Assembly: GCA_018820765.1 (NCBI GenBank)
Contig: JAHJNN010000016.1
Span: 62,001 to 126,000 of the forward strand
DNA from: Gammaproteobacteria bacterium
GTDB taxonomy: Bacteria > Pseudomonadota > Gammaproteobacteria > Burkholderiales > Thiobacillaceae
Length of the DNA stretch: 64,000 nt
Direction: 5' to 3'
Under the pieces are notes generated by a model that saw only the letters and a program-made list of their open reading frames with translations, did not search any database and had not been told where the DNA came from. Shown one piece after another: positions 10,612 through 20,570 of the stretch. Numbering within the stretch: position 1 is the stretch's first letter; each line of letters begins with the position of its first letter. The position numbers were made by a program, and so were the translations under genes.

Positions 10612-10746
10612 AATGTGTTAAAACCCCGAGTCCCGTACACCTGTTTCAGGTGTCTACTTAACGTTGGGCACCAAATACGCCGTCATGTTTTTTCGTAACG
10701 ACAATCCCACACGAACCGCCGGGGTCAGGTCTTGCATTAACACATT
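10612..10746. repeat. 135-bp stretch bounded by 10-bp inverted repeats
   Basis: AATGTGTTAA at 10612-10621 and TTAACACATT at 10737-10746 are perfect inverses. Inside lies GGGGTCAGGTCTTGCATTAA, a sequence seen near REP/RayT elements in other genomes. No ORF is convincing here. It fills the gap between the IS3 remnant and the phd remnant. Confidence 0.5.
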
Positions 10747-10801
10747 CCACCAGAAAACCTCACGCCCAAACTACGTCGGCTCGTGATATCGAGCAACAGT
10801 T

Positions 10802-11040
10802 TCAAAGCTTTCCCCAGGCGTCGAGTTCAGACTCGGGCAAGGGCTCGAAGAATGCCTCGTCGATATGCCCGGCCAACCTGCCCGGCATGCGCTGGGGTTT
10901 TTCCTGCGAACCCAACGGCACCATGCGCGCATAGGGCTTGCCGGCTTTCAACAGGATGATTTCCTGGCCGGCGTGCGCTTGCCCCAGCAAGCGGGAAAAG
11001 TGGGTTTTGGCTTGTGGACGTTGACCATAATCGCCATCAT
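10802..11040 (-). pseudogene. Phd/YefM-type antitoxin gene with frameshift
   Basis: The downstream frame encodes LLGQAHAGQEIILLKAGKPYARMVPL, the core of a Phd/YefM antitoxin. The start MVNVH lies in a different frame. Adding one G after GTCAAC-GTCCAC near 11016 would restore MVNVHEAKTHFSRLLGQAHA, the family N-terminus, so a one-base deletion breaks the gene. No PIN or RelE toxin follows; that side holds repeat and IS debris. It is either a real pseudogene or a sequencing error; the missing toxin favours decay. Confidence 0.75.
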
Positions 11041-11062
11041 GGAGAACCCCTCAGGTCGCGCC

Positions 11063-11365
11063 TCAAGCAGCCGCCCGCTCCGACCAGGGCACGATTTTTT
11101 GCAGAACCTTACCGGTTTCGAGCTGGGCTTTTTCCATGTCATAGTGCGATTGCAGGTTGAGCCAGGACTGCGCGTCGGTTCCAAAGAAGCGTGCAAGCCG
11201 CAGTGCGGTATCGGCGGTGATGGCGCGCTTGCCGTGCACGATCTCGTTGATGCGGCGCGGCGGCACGCCGATTTCGACTGCGAGACGGTACTGGCTCAAG
11301 CCCATGGGCTTGAGCCATTCTTCCAGCAGGATTTCGCCTGGGGTCACCAGTTGCAGTTTCTTCAT
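11063..11365 (-). CDS. higA: HigA-type antitoxin (XRE-family DNA-binding)
   Basis: The 100-residue protein begins PGEILLEEWLKPMGLSQYRL and has a helix-turn-helix (AVEIGVPPRRINEIVHGKRAI) followed by TALRLARFFGTDAQSWLNLQ, the standard HigA/VapI pattern. It should bind HigB and repress the higBA promoter. It lies 12 bp downstream of higB, giving the inverted toxin-first order typical of this family. Confidence 0.9.
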   Translation of the reverse strand: MKKLQLVTPGEILLEEWLKPMGLSQYRLAVEIGVPPRRINEIVHGKRAITADTALRLARFFGTDAQSWLNLQSHYDMEKAQLETGKVLQKIVPWSERAAA

Positions 11366-11377
11366 CGTCGCAGCCTT

Positions 11378-11656
11378 TCAGTGATAGTCCACGATCTCGA
11401 CATTCAGTGCCGAGCCGTCGCGCCATTCAAAGCACAGGCGCCATTGATCGTTGATGCGGATGCTCCATTGCCCCTTGCGGTCGCCTTTCAAGGCTTCCAG
11501 CCGGTTTTGCGGCGGAACCTTAAGAAACGCGAGGTCGGCCACAGCATGCAATTGCTTGAGTTTGCGCCGCGCAACTTGCTCGAAGTTGACGAAGCGCGCC
11601 ACGCGTTTGTTTTCAAACAGGGCATGCGTGTCCTTGCATCTGAACGATTCGATCAT
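11378..11656 (-). CDS. higB: HigB-type toxin (RelE-superfamily mRNA interferase)
   Basis: The 92-residue protein has the HigB pattern IESFRCKDTHALFENKRV, LHAVADLAFLKVPPQNRLEALKGDRKGQWSIRINDQWRLCFEW and the end VEIVDYH. HigB cleaves mRNA on the ribosome. Length and motifs are complete, so the pair with HigA looks functional. The gene lies between a defective phd remnant and coq7. Confidence 0.9.
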   Translation of the reverse strand: MIESFRCKDTHALFENKRVARFVNFEQVARRKLKQLHAVADLAFLKVPPQNRLEALKGDRKGQWSIRINDQWRLCFEWRDGSALNVEIVDYH

Positions 11657-11746
11657 GCCGGATATTAACGCCAGACGTTATGTCGCGCAATCAAGGAAAG
11701 CACCGGCCCGGCGTCGCGCCATGACGCTGTCGGGGAAGGGATGACG

Positions 11747-12370
11747 CTAAACCCGACTCGCGGTCTGCCGCATCACATCCGCCGCCCGCTGCATCGCCCA
11801 CTTGACCGGCGCCGGCAGCGGCGCGCCGCCGTGGTCGACCGCGGTCTGCGCGTGCTTGATCTCGTCGATCTTCATCTGCTCGACCACCGCGCGGCTTTTG
11901 GCATCGGCTTCGGGCAGCTTGTGCAGGTGGCCGTCGAGGTGCGCTTCGACCTGGCGTTCGGTTTCAGCGAGGAAGCCGAGGTTCCATTTGTCGCCCAGCA
12001 TCCCGGCGACGACGCCGATGCCGAACGCGCCGCCGAACCACAGCGGGTTCAACAGGCTCTTGCGGCCGCCGAGTTCGTTGATGCGCTGCTCGCACCAGGC
12101 GAGGTGGTCGGTTTCTTCGCGCGCGGCCTGTTCGAGTTCGACGCGCACGTTTTCATTCTTGGCGGTGAGCGCCTGGCCGGCGTAGAGCGCCTGCGCACAG
12201 ACTTCGCCGACGTGGTTGACGCGCATCAGCGCGGCGGCCTGGGCACGCTCGGTTTCGCTCATGTCTGCTTCCGGGCCTTTGGCGGGATAGGGGCGTCCGG
12301 CATGCGGGCTAGCGAAGACGGTGCGCAGGCCAAGGTCGAAGGTGGTGATGAGCTGGTCGAGTTTATTCAT
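11747..12370 (-). CDS. coq7: 3-demethoxyubiquinol 3-hydroxylase (Coq7)
   Basis: The 207-residue protein carries the diiron carboxylate ligands of Coq7: an early Glu in [28 protein letters not shown] (ExxH) and, near the end, [16 protein letters not shown] (ExxxDExxH). It catalyses the last hydroxylation of ubiquinone synthesis at the membrane and shows that the host makes ubiquinone. It is separated from higB by about 90 bp and seems monocistronic. Confidence 0.94.
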   Translation of the reverse strand: MNKLDQLITTFDLGLRTVFASPHAGRPYPAKGPEADMSETERAQAAALMRVNHVGEVCAQALYAGQALTAKNENVRVELEQAAREETDHLAWCEQRINELGGRKSLLNPLWFGGAFGIGVVAGMLGDKWNLGFLAETERQVEAHLDGHLHKLPEADAKSRAVVEQMKIDEIKHAQTAVDHGGAPLPAPVKWAMQRAADVMRQTASRV

Positions 12371-12420
12371 GTTTTTCAGGCTTTCGCTACAGAGAGCGTC
12401 AATTCACGCAAAGAATTATG

Positions 12421-12505
12421 CCGTCATTGCGAGGCGCAGCCGAAGCAATCCAGTTACGAACGTTCGCACAGGCTGGATTGCTTCGGCTGCGCCTCGCAAT
12501 GACGG
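12421..12505. repeat. Perfect 33-bp inverted repeat, CGTCATTGCGAGG family
   Basis: Positions 12421-12453 and 12473-12505 are perfect inverses over 33 bp, starting CCGTCATTGCGAGGCGCAGC, with a 19-bp centre. A diverged relative lies at 31670-31819. It could act as a strong bidirectional hairpin between coq7 and dctP. Confidence 0.9.
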
Positions 12506-12541
12506 GCATGGGTTGATCCTGATTGACGAGCTTGGCGCCGG

Positions 12542-13627
<1,086 letters not shown>

Positions 13628-13691
13628 GGTTGGCCTCGGGTTTTGGGCGATTATACGAGGCTATTGGGGACGGCCGAAAACCTATGCATGC

Positions 13692-13758
13692 GTCATTCCG
13701 GCAAAAGCCGGAATCCAGTGAAATCAGGCAGCTGGACCCCGGCTTTTGCCGGGGTGAC
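13692..13758. repeat. Dispersed palindromic repeat, GTCATTCCGGC family (copy 2)
   Basis: Starts GTCATTCCGGCAAAAGCCGG and ends CCCCGGCTTTTGCCGGGGTGAC. It matches the copy at 6102-6165 apart from the central spacer and a few stem changes, several compensatory. It lies between dctP and glyA. Confidence 0.88.
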
Positions 13759-13833
13759 GACTTGTTTGGTTCGATCAAATCGAGAGCCGCCGCGTGTTAA
13801 AATCGCAGCCTTTTCCAGCCCCGCCCCTTTGCC

Positions 13834-15078
13834 ATGTTCAACCGCCAAGACACCCTCGCCAAGACCGACCCCGACCTGTGGGCAGCCATTCAGCAGGAAG
13901 ACCGCCGCCAGCAGGATCACATCGAACTGATCGCGTCGGAGAACTACACCAGTCCGGCGGTGATGCAGGCGCAGGGCTCGCAGCTCACCAACAAGTATGC
14001 CGAGGGCTACCCCGGCAAACGCTACTACGGCGGCTGCGAATACGTGGACATCGTCGAGCAGCTGGCGATCGACCGCGTGAAGGCGCTGTTCGGCGCCGAG
14101 GCCGCCAACGTGCAGCCCAACTCCGGCTCGCAGGCCAACCAGGCGGTGTTCATGGCCTTCCTCAAGCCCGGCGACACCATCATGGGCATGAGCCTGGCCG
14201 AAGGCGGCCACCTCACCCACGGCATGGCGTTGAATATGTCGGGCAAGTGGTTCAACGTGGTGGCCTACGGCCTCAACGAAAAAGAAGAAATCGACTACGA
14301 CAAGATGGAAGCGCTGGCGCGCGAGCACAAGCCGAAGCTGATCATCGCCGGCGCATCGGCCTATGCGCTGCGCATCGACTTCGAGCGCTTCGCCAAGATC
14401 GCCAAGGAAATCGGCGCCATTTTCATGGTCGACATGGCGCACTACGCCGGCCTCATCGCCGCGGGCGTCTACCCCAACCCGGTGCCGCACGCCGACGTGG
14501 TGACCTCGACCACCCATAAAACCCTGCGCGGCCCGCGCGGCGGCATCATCCTGATGAAGGCCGAGCACGAGAAGGCGATCAACTCGGCGATCTTCCCCGG
14601 CCTGCAGGGCGGCCCGCTGATGCACGTCATCGCCGGCAAGGCGGTGGCGTTCAAGGAAGCGTCGACCAAGGAGTTCAAGCTCTACCAGGAACAGGTCATC
14701 GACAACGCGCTGGTGATGTGCAAGGTGCTGGTCGAGCGCGGCTTGCGCATCATCTCCGGCCGCACCGAAAGCCACGTCTTCCTGGTCGACCTGCGCAGCA
14801 AGAACCTGACCGGCAAGGAAGCCGAGGCGCTCCTGGGCCGCGCCCACATCACGGTCAACAAGAACTCCATCCCCAACGACCCGCAGAAGCCCTTCGTCAC
14901 CAGCGGCATCCGCATCGGCACCCCGGCAATGACCACGCGCGGCTTCACCGAACTCGAAGCCGAACAGCTCGCCCACCTGATCGCCGACGTCCTTGAAGCG
15001 CCGGCCGACGAGGCGGTGCTCGATCGCGTGAAGAGCGACGTGGCGAAGCTGGTGGCGAAGTTTCCGGTTTACGGCTGA
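13834..15078 (+). CDS. glyA: Serine hydroxymethyltransferase
   Basis: The 414-residue protein has the full SHMT sequence pattern, with [34 protein letters not shown], and the PLP lysine in [16 protein letters not shown]. It interconverts serine and glycine while charging tetrahydrofolate with one carbon, in the cytosol. The start MFNRQDTLA is the first ATG after a GC-rich leader. It is followed by an inverted repeat and nrdR, a common neighbour. Confidence 0.97.
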   Translation: MFNRQDTLAKTDPDLWAAIQQEDRRQQDHIELIASENYTSPAVMQAQGSQLTNKYAEGYPGKRYYGGCEYVDIVEQLAIDRVKALFGAEAANVQPNSGSQANQAVFMAFLKPGDTIMGMSLAEGGHLTHGMALNMSGKWFNVVAYGLNEKEEIDYDKMEALAREHKPKLIIAGASAYALRIDFERFAKIAKEIGAIFMVDMAHYAGLIAAGVYPNPVPHADVVTSTTHKTLRGPRGGIILMKAEHEKAINSAIFPGLQGGPLMHVIAGKAVAFKEASTKEFKLYQEQVIDNALVMCKVLVERGLRIISGRTESHVFLVDLRSKNLTGKEAEALLGRAHITVNKNSIPNDPQKPFVTSGIRIGTPAMTTRGFTELEAEQLAHLIADVLEAPADEAVLDRVKSDVAKLVAKFPVYG

Positions 15079-15115
15079 CGCCGCAGGGATCAGGGGCCGG
15101 GATGCTTAAGGGATT

Positions 15116-15224
15116 AGGGGTCAGGATTCAGGGGTCAGGGAATGAGCGGCTTGCGCCGCACGTTTTCAGAACCCCGGCCTCAACCCCCACCCCCTGAATC
15201 CTGACCCCTGAATCCTGCCCCCTA
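15116..15224. repeat. TAGGGGTCAGGATTCAGG inverted repeat, copy A
   Basis: The left arm, TTAGGGGTCAGGATTCAGGG from 15115, is complementary to the right arm around 15190-15224, which ends GAATCCTGCCCCCTA. The right arm ends three bases before the nrdR ATG, so the nrdR ribosome site is inside the repeat. Copies B (23547-23651) and C (25560-25672) share the arms. Confidence 0.88.
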
Positions 15225-15227
15225 AAA

Positions 15228-15710
15228 ATGAAGTGTCCCTTCTGCGGTTCCCTCGACACCCAGGTCATCGACTCCCGCGTCAATGAGGCGGGCGACGCGA
15301 TTCGCCGGCGACGCCGTTGCGCGCAGTGCGACAAGCGCTTCACCACCTGGGAAACCGCCGAGTTGCGGCCGCCGCAGATCGTCAAGACCAACGGCACCCG
15401 CGAGGACTTTTCCGAAACCAAGCTGCGCGAGGGCTTTCGCCGCGCGCTGCACAAGCGGCCGGTTTCGACCGAACTGGTCGACGCCGCGGTCGACCGCATC
15501 CGCCAGCGCCTCTTGACGCTGGGCGAGCGCGAAGTGCCGGCGCGCGAAGTCGGCGAACTGGTGATGAACGAGCTGAAGAAGCTCGACAAGATCGCCTACA
15601 TCCGCTTTGCCTCGGTGTACAAGAGCTTCCAGGACCCCGACGACTTCCGCGAGATGCTGCGGGATCTGGAACGCGCGCCGCCGCAGGGCGTGGACGACCT
15701 GTTCGAGTAA
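15228..15710 (+). CDS. nrdR: Transcriptional repressor NrdR
   Basis: The 160-residue protein has the zinc ribbon [15 protein letters not shown] with [12 protein letters not shown], then an ATP-cone domain ([19 protein letters not shown]). NrdR represses ribonucleotide reductase genes according to ATP/dATP levels. It precedes ribD, a conserved arrangement. The start is fixed by the invariant MKCPFC; the upstream ribosome site has been replaced by repeat sequence (CCCCCTAAAA). Confidence 0.96.
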   Translation: MKCPFCGSLDTQVIDSRVNEAGDAIRRRRRCAQCDKRFTTWETAELRPPQIVKTNGTREDFSETKLREGFRRALHKRPVSTELVDAAVDRIRQRLLTLGEREVPAREVGELVMNELKKLDKIAYIRFASVYKSFQDPDDFREMLRDLERAPPQGVDDLFE

Positions 15711-15721
15711 GCCGCACCGCC

Positions 15722-16810
15722 TTGAGCCACGCCCCGTTTTCAGCCGCCGATCATGCCCACATGGCGCGGGCGCTGCAGCTCGCGGCGCGCGGCCTGTACA
15801 CCACCCAGCCCAACCCGCGCGTCGGCTGCGTCCTCGTCAAGGACGGGCGCATCGTCGCTGAAGGCTGGCACGAGCGCGCCGGCACCCCGCATGCCGAAAT
15901 CCACGCGCTCGCGGCGGCCGGCATTGCTGCGCGTGGCGCCACCGTCTACGTCACGCTGGAACCCTGCTCGCACCACGGCCGCACCCCGCCCTGCGCCGAG
16001 GCGCTGGTCGACGCCGGCGTGGCGCGCGTGGTGGCGGCGATGACCGATCCCAATCCGCTGGTCGCCGGCGGCGGCATTGCCATGCTGACGCTGGCCGGCA
16101 TCCGGGCCGAGGTGGGGCTGATGGAGGCCGAGGCGCGCGCGCTCAATCCCGGCTTCGTTTCGCGCATGACGCGCGGCCGCCCGTGGGTGCGGCTGAAGAC
16201 CGCCTCGACGCTGGACGGCAAGACCGCGCTCGCCAACGGCGCCTCGCAATGGATCACCGGCGAGGCGGCGCGCGCCGACGTGCAGAAACTGCGCGCGCGC
16301 GCCTGCGCCATTCTCACCGGCAGCGGCACGGTGCTGGCCGACAATCCGCGCATGAACGTGCGCGATATCGACGTCGGCCGGCAGCCGCTGCGGATCATTG
16401 TCGATTCCGGATTGCGCACGCCTGCGGACGCGGCGATCCTGCCCGCGCTTATCGCCTGCCACCATGCCGATCCTGCCGCGCGTGCCGTGCTCGAACAGGC
16501 GGGTGCGGAAGTGATCGAAGCGCCCGGGGCGGATGGCCGCGTCGACCTCGCCGCCCTGCTCGCGCTGCTGGCGCAACGCGGCGTCAACGAACTGCACGTC
16601 GAGGCCGGCACGCGCCTGAACGGCGCGCTGATCAAAGCCGGGCTGGTCGACGAATGGGTGGCCTATGTGGCACCGATGGCGGTGGGCGACGCCGCGCGCG
16701 GGTTATTCGACCAGCCGCCGCTGGCATCGCTGGCCGACGCCGCGCGCTTCAGGCTGGCCGACGTGCGCCAGCTCGGCGGCGATCTGCGGCTGACGCTGCT
16801 GCCGGCATGA
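15722..16810 (+). CDS. ribD: Bifunctional diaminohydroxyphosphoribosylaminopyrimidine deaminase/reductase RibD
   Basis: About 362 residues. The deaminase domain comes first, with TTQPNPRVGCVLVKDG, HAEIHAL and the zinc site EPCSHHGRTPPCAEAL; the reductase domain follows from about residue 150 (RPWVRLKTASTLDGKTALANG). It performs two steps of riboflavin synthesis. The TTG at 15722 (LSHAPFSAADHAHMARAL) fits the family N-terminus; an ATG at 15761 would cut into the first helix. The stop overlaps the next start (ATGA). Confidence 0.93.
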   Translation: MSHAPFSAADHAHMARALQLAARGLYTTQPNPRVGCVLVKDGRIVAEGWHERAGTPHAEIHALAAAGIAARGATVYVTLEPCSHHGRTPPCAEALVDAGVARVVAAMTDPNPLVAGGGIAMLTLAGIRAEVGLMEAEARALNPGFVSRMTRGRPWVRLKTASTLDGKTALANGASQWITGEAARADVQKLRARACAILTGSGTVLADNPRMNVRDIDVGRQPLRIIVDSGLRTPADAAILPALIACHHADPAARAVLEQAGAEVIEAPGADGRVDLAALLALLAQRGVNELHVEAGTRLNGALIKAGLVDEWVAYVAPMAVGDAARGLFDQPPLASLADAARFRLADVRQLGGDLRLTLLPA

Positions 16811-17556
16811 GTGCTTTCAAGGATCATTTCTCGGCGGCGTCCGACCGCTACGCCGCCTATCGCCCGGACTATCCCGCCGCGCTCTTCGCCTGGCTTGCCG
16901 GGCTATGCGCCGAACGCGACATCGCCTGGGATTGCGCCACCGGCAGCGGGCAAGCGGCGCTGGGACTGGCGCCGCATTTTCGCCGTGTCGTCGCCACCGA
17001 TGCCTCCGCCGAGCAGATCCGCCATGCCGAGCCGCACCCCGGCATTGAATATCGCGTCGCGCCCGCCGAAGCCAGCGGCCTCGCCGACCGCAGCGTCGGC
17101 CTCGTCACCGTCGCGCAGGCGGCGCACTGGTTCGACCTGCCACGCTTCTATGCCGAGGTGGCGCGCGTGCTGAAGCCCGGCGGCGTGCTTGCCCTGTGGG
17201 GCTACGGCCGCATGGTGTTGCCGGGGGACATGGACGCGCCGTTCCGGCGTTTCTATGCCGAAACCGTCGGCCCATACTGGCCGCCCGAACGCGCGCTGAT
17301 CGACGACGCCTATCGCAGCCTGGATTTTCCGTTCGCGGAAATCGCCGCGCCGGCTTTCGCCATCGAGGTCGAGTGGACCCTGCCGCGGCTGCTGGACTAT
17401 GTATCGACCTGGTCGGCGGTCAAGCGCTACCAGGCCGAGCAGAAGCACGATCCGCTGCCGGCGCTGATGGCCGAACTCCTGCCCGCGTGGGGCGATTCCG
17501 GAACGGTCCGGCCGCTGGAATGGCCGCTTTTTGTGCGCGTCGGCACCGTGCGCTAA
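16807..17556 (+). CDS. Class I SAM-dependent methyltransferase
   Basis: The 249-residue protein has the SAM-binding motif I as WDCATGSGQAALGLAP, then VVATDASAEQIRHA, APAEASGLADRSVGLVTVAQAAHWFD and VLKPGGVLALWGYG, a methyltransferase type 11 pattern. The substrate is unknown. It overlaps ribD by four bases, so it is probably coexpressed; no specific link to riboflavin is evident. Confidence 0.88.
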   Translation: MSAFKDHFSAASDRYAAYRPDYPAALFAWLAGLCAERDIAWDCATGSGQAALGLAPHFRRVVATDASAEQIRHAEPHPGIEYRVAPAEASGLADRSVGLVTVAQAAHWFDLPRFYAEVARVLKPGGVLALWGYGRMVLPGDMDAPFRRFYAETVGPYWPPERALIDDAYRSLDFPFAEIAAPAFAIEVEWTLPRLLDYVSTWSAVKRYQAEQKHDPLPALMAELLPAWGDSGTVRPLEWPLFVRVGTVR

Positions 17557-17659
17557 GCGCGCCCATCCGCGCAGGATACAATTTCATTATTTGATTTACG
17601 GATGATGCTGCAGCGTGCAAGCGCCAGCCCTATCAGCCAACAGGAAACGAAGGGTAACA

Positions 17660-18904
17660 ATGAAACGCGTCGATGATTTCCGCCTGCGCTTTGGCAAACA
17701 GGAAGTGGTGCCGATCGTCATCGGCGGCATGGGGGTGGACATATCGACCGCCGAACTGGCGCTCGAAGTCGCGCGCCTCGGCGGCATCGGCCATATCTCG
17801 GACGCCATGGTGCAGACCGTGTCGGACCGCCGCTTCGACACCAAATTCGTCAGCGAGAAGCTGAAGAAATACAAGACGAATGCCGCCAGCAGCGACAAGT
17901 CAAACGTGCACTTCAACCTCGCGGTACTCGAGGAGGCCACGCGTTACCACGTGGGCCGGACCATGGACGCCAAGCGCGGCGACGGCATGATCTTCATCAA
18001 CTGCATGGAGAAGCTGACCATGAACGCGCCGCGCGAGACGCTGCGCATGCGGCTGTCCGCCGCGCTCGACGCCGGCATCGACGGCATCACGCTCTCCGCC
18101 GGCCTGCATCTCGGCTCGTTCGCGCTGATCGAGGACCATCTGCGCTTCCGCGACGCCAAGCTCGGCATCATCGTCTCCTCGCCGCGCGCGCTGGCAATGT
18201 TCCTGCGCAAGAACGCGCGGCTCAACCGCCTGCCGGACTATGTCGTGGTGGAAGGTCCGCTTGCGGGAGGCCACCTCGGCTTCGGCATGGACTGGGCCCA
18301 GTACGACCTCGCCACCATCATGGCCGACGTGCTGGCGTTTCTGAAAGCCGAACACCTCGACATCCCGGTCATCGCCGCCGGCGGCATTTTCACCGGCAGC
18401 GATGCCACGGCCTTCCTCGAACAGGGTGCCGCCGCAGTGCAGGTGGCGACGCGCTTCACGGTCACCCGGGAATGCGGCCTGCCGGACAAGATCAAGCAGG
18501 AATACTTCAAGGCCAGCGAAGAGGACATCGAGGTCAACACCATTTCGCCGACCGGCTATCCGATGCGCATGCTCAAGGGCAGCCCCGCGATCGGCGCCGG
18601 CATCCGCCCCAACTGCGAAGCCTACGGCTATCTGCTCGACGCCAACAGCCGCTGCGCCTACATCGACGCCTACAACCGCGAGGTGGAACTGCACCCGGGC
18701 GCGAAGAAGGTGAAGGTCATGGACAAGACCTGCCTGTGCACCCACATGCGCAACTTCGACTGCTGGACCTGCGGCCAGATGACCTGGCGCCTCAAGGACA
18801 CCACCCGCAAGCTGCCGGACGGCAGCTACCAGGTTCTCAGCGCGGAACAGGTCTTTCACGATTACCAGTTCAGCGTCGACCAGAAGATCGCCCTGCCGGA
18901 CTGA
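17660..18904 (+). CDS. Nitronate monooxygenase-like flavoprotein with Cys-rich C-terminus
   Basis: The 414-residue TIM-barrel protein resembles the 2-nitropropane dioxygenase/NMO family: VVPIVIGGMGVDISTAELA, VVEGPLAGGHLGFG, then VIAAGGIFTGSDATAFLEQGA for FMN phosphate binding. A C-terminal part carries CLCTHMRNFDCWTCGQM, four cysteines suited to metal binding. The start is supported by AAGGG six bases upstream. The physiological substrate is unknown. A second NMO-like gene lies nearby on the other strand (19386-20570). Confidence 0.82.
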   Translation: MKRVDDFRLRFGKQEVVPIVIGGMGVDISTAELALEVARLGGIGHISDAMVQTVSDRRFDTKFVSEKLKKYKTNAASSDKSNVHFNLAVLEEATRYHVGRTMDAKRGDGMIFINCMEKLTMNAPRETLRMRLSAALDAGIDGITLSAGLHLGSFALIEDHLRFRDAKLGIIVSSPRALAMFLRKNARLNRLPDYVVVEGPLAGGHLGFGMDWAQYDLATIMADVLAFLKAEHLDIPVIAAGGIFTGSDATAFLEQGAAAVQVATRFTVTRECGLPDKIKQEYFKASEEDIEVNTISPTGYPMRMLKGSPAIGAGIRPNCEAYGYLLDANSRCAYIDAYNREVELHPGAKKVKVMDKTCLCTHMRNFDCWTCGQMTWRLKDTTRKLPDGSYQVLSAEQVFHDYQFSVDQKIALPD

Positions 18905-18933
18905 ATGCGGCCCGGCTCAAAGCCCCCTGAAGC

Positions 18934-19383
18934 TCAGGGCACACTTCGCACGGCATCCGCCCAGTTGTTGGGCGTTTCGTAGAGTCGCACGCGTTCCAGT
19001 CTGAGCTGGTTGCCGTACGTATCGAGATAGGCCGCACCGAGGATGCGGAATGCTTCGGCGGCGAGATTTTCTGCCGTCGGGATCACCGGCAGCACGACGG
19101 TCTTGTGCCCCGGCAGCGTTTCCAGGAAGTCCACCACGGCACGATCCCCCCGATACGCCAGGAAGGCATGGTCCCAATGGTCGACGAGAACGGCCTTGGC
19201 GATGCGTTTCACATCGGAAAAATCCATCACCATGCCTTCCTCCGACGCGCCTTCAGTGCCGATGAGTTCGCCGGAAAGGGTGATTTCGATGGCGTAGCGG
19301 TGGCCGTGCAAATGCCGGCACTGGCTGGCGTGATTGGGAATGCGGTGGCCGGCGTCGAATTCCAGTCGGCGGGTGATGCGCAT
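18934..19383 (-). CDS. queD: 6-carboxytetrahydropterin synthase (QueD)
   Basis: The 149-residue protein has the QueD/PTPS zinc and catalytic residues: FDAGHRI, QCRHLHGHRYAIEI with the catalytic Cys four residues before the HGH pair, and VDHWDHAFL. It makes 6-carboxy-5,6,7,8-tetrahydropterin for queuosine synthesis. It starts 2 bp after the stop of the NMO-like gene at 19386-20570, implying one transcript. Partner enzymes queC and queE are at 31800-33148. Confidence 0.93.
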   Translation of the reverse strand: MRITRRLEFDAGHRIPNHASQCRHLHGHRYAIEITLSGELIGTEGASEEGMVMDFSDVKRIAKAVLVDHWDHAFLAYRGDRAVVDFLETLPGHKTVVLPVIPTAENLAAEAFRILGAAYLDTYGNQLRLERVRLYETPNNWADAVRSVP

Positions 19384-19385
19384 GC

Positions 19386-20570
19386 TCACGCTGCCGCGGC
19401 CTCGACCGCTTTCACCCCGGTCATCAAATAGCCGATCAAGTCCCTCACCGTTCGGACTTCGCCGCCGAAGGGCAGCGGTTCCGAGCCGCGGAAGAACAGG
19501 CCCTTGTTGACGTCGCCCTTCAGGGCCGCCACCAGTTGCGAGTCGATGCAGAATTGCCCGGCTTTCTCGAGGCCGTCGCGCAGGCCGCAGTGCGTCAGGC
19601 AATGCAGGCCGATGGCGCAGCGATCGGGATTGGCGCGGGCCACCGACTGCAGTTTGGCCTCGCGCTTGAGGTAGTTGGCAAGCCACGGCGTCTTCACGGC
19701 ACGCGCGGGCAGTCCGGCCACACTCATGAAGGTGACGATGTCCTCGGGTTTCGCATCCAGCAGCACGCGCTTGAAATTCGGATGGGCGTCGCCTTCTGCG
19801 GTGACGGCGAACGGCGTGCCGACCTGCACCGCGGCCGCGCCGAGCGCCAGCGCATCGAGCAGTTTTTCGTGGCTGTTGATGCCGCCGCCGACGATGACGG
19901 GGATCCGGTCGCGCGCGATGCCCATCTCGTCGAACACCTTGAAGATGCCGGGCAGCACGTCGGTAAAATCGAAGCGCGCATTCGCCAGGTCGGCCGGGTT
20001 GGGCGCGCCGAGGTGGCCGCCCGCATAGCGCGGATGTTCGATCACGATGGCGTCCGGCAGCCGGCCGCCGCTCCCAAATTTTTTCAGGCGCGCCCATTTC
20101 TTCAGCACGATGGCGACGCCGCGCGCGTCCGACAGGATCGGGATCAGCGCGACGTCGGGATAGCCTTCGGTCAGATCCGGCAGGTCGAGCGGCAGCCCCG
20201 CGCCCATCACGATGGCCTGCGCGCCGGACGCGCAGGCCTGCCGCACGAGGGCCGGATGCGTGTCCACCGCCTTCATCACGTTGACCGCGACCAGCCCATG
20301 GCCCGCCGCAATCGCCAGCGCGGACTTGATTTCGCGATCGAGCGCGATGAGATTCAGGCGGTCGAGTTCGTCCCGGTCGCGGCAGTGCTTTGCCTGCTCC
20401 GACAGATCGGCGTGATGATGGCGCAGGTCGATGCTCGCAATCGTTCCCACCGCGTCGGCCTGCGCCACGGTACCGGCCAGCCGGTGCGCCGAAATACCGA
20501 CGCCCATGCCGCCCTGCACGACGGGCAGCAGGCGATGGCCGCGTATGGCGAATGATGCGGGCGAATTCAT
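19386..20570 (-). CDS. Nitronate monooxygenase-like flavoprotein
   Basis: The 394-residue protein has RLLPVVQGGMGVGISAHRLA, IVIEHPRYAGGHLGAP, VIVGGGINSHEKLLDALALGA and VQVGTPFAVTAEGDAHPNF, typical of FMN-dependent NMO-like enzymes. Its C-terminal half has a CAIGLHCLTHCGLRDG cysteine cluster. It heads a two-gene unit with queD. The sequence differs considerably from the paralogue at 17660-18904. The substrate is unknown. Confidence 0.82.
   Translation of the reverse strand: MNSPASFAIRGHRLLPVVQGGMGVGISAHRLAGTVAQADAVGTIASIDLRHHHADLSEQAKHCRDRDELDRLNLIALDREIKSALAIAAGHGLVAVNVMKAVDTHPALVRQACASGAQAIVMGAGLPLDLPDLTEGYPDVALIPILSDARGVAIVLKKWARLKKFGSGGRLPDAIVIEHPRYAGGHLGAPNPADLANARFDFTDVLPGIFKVFDEMGIARDRIPVIVGGGINSHEKLLDALALGAAAVQVGTPFAVTAEGDAHPNFKRVLLDAKPEDIVTFMSVAGLPARAVKTPWLANYLKREAKLQSVARANPDRCAIGLHCLTHCGLRDGLEKAGQFCIDSQLVAALKGDVNKGLFFRGSEPLPFGGEVRTVRDLIGYLMTGVKAVEAAAA

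Noticed and set aside
13693..14976. Long minus-strand ORF opposite glyA
   Set aside because: glyA is unmistakable on the plus strand; the antisense reading has shadow composition.
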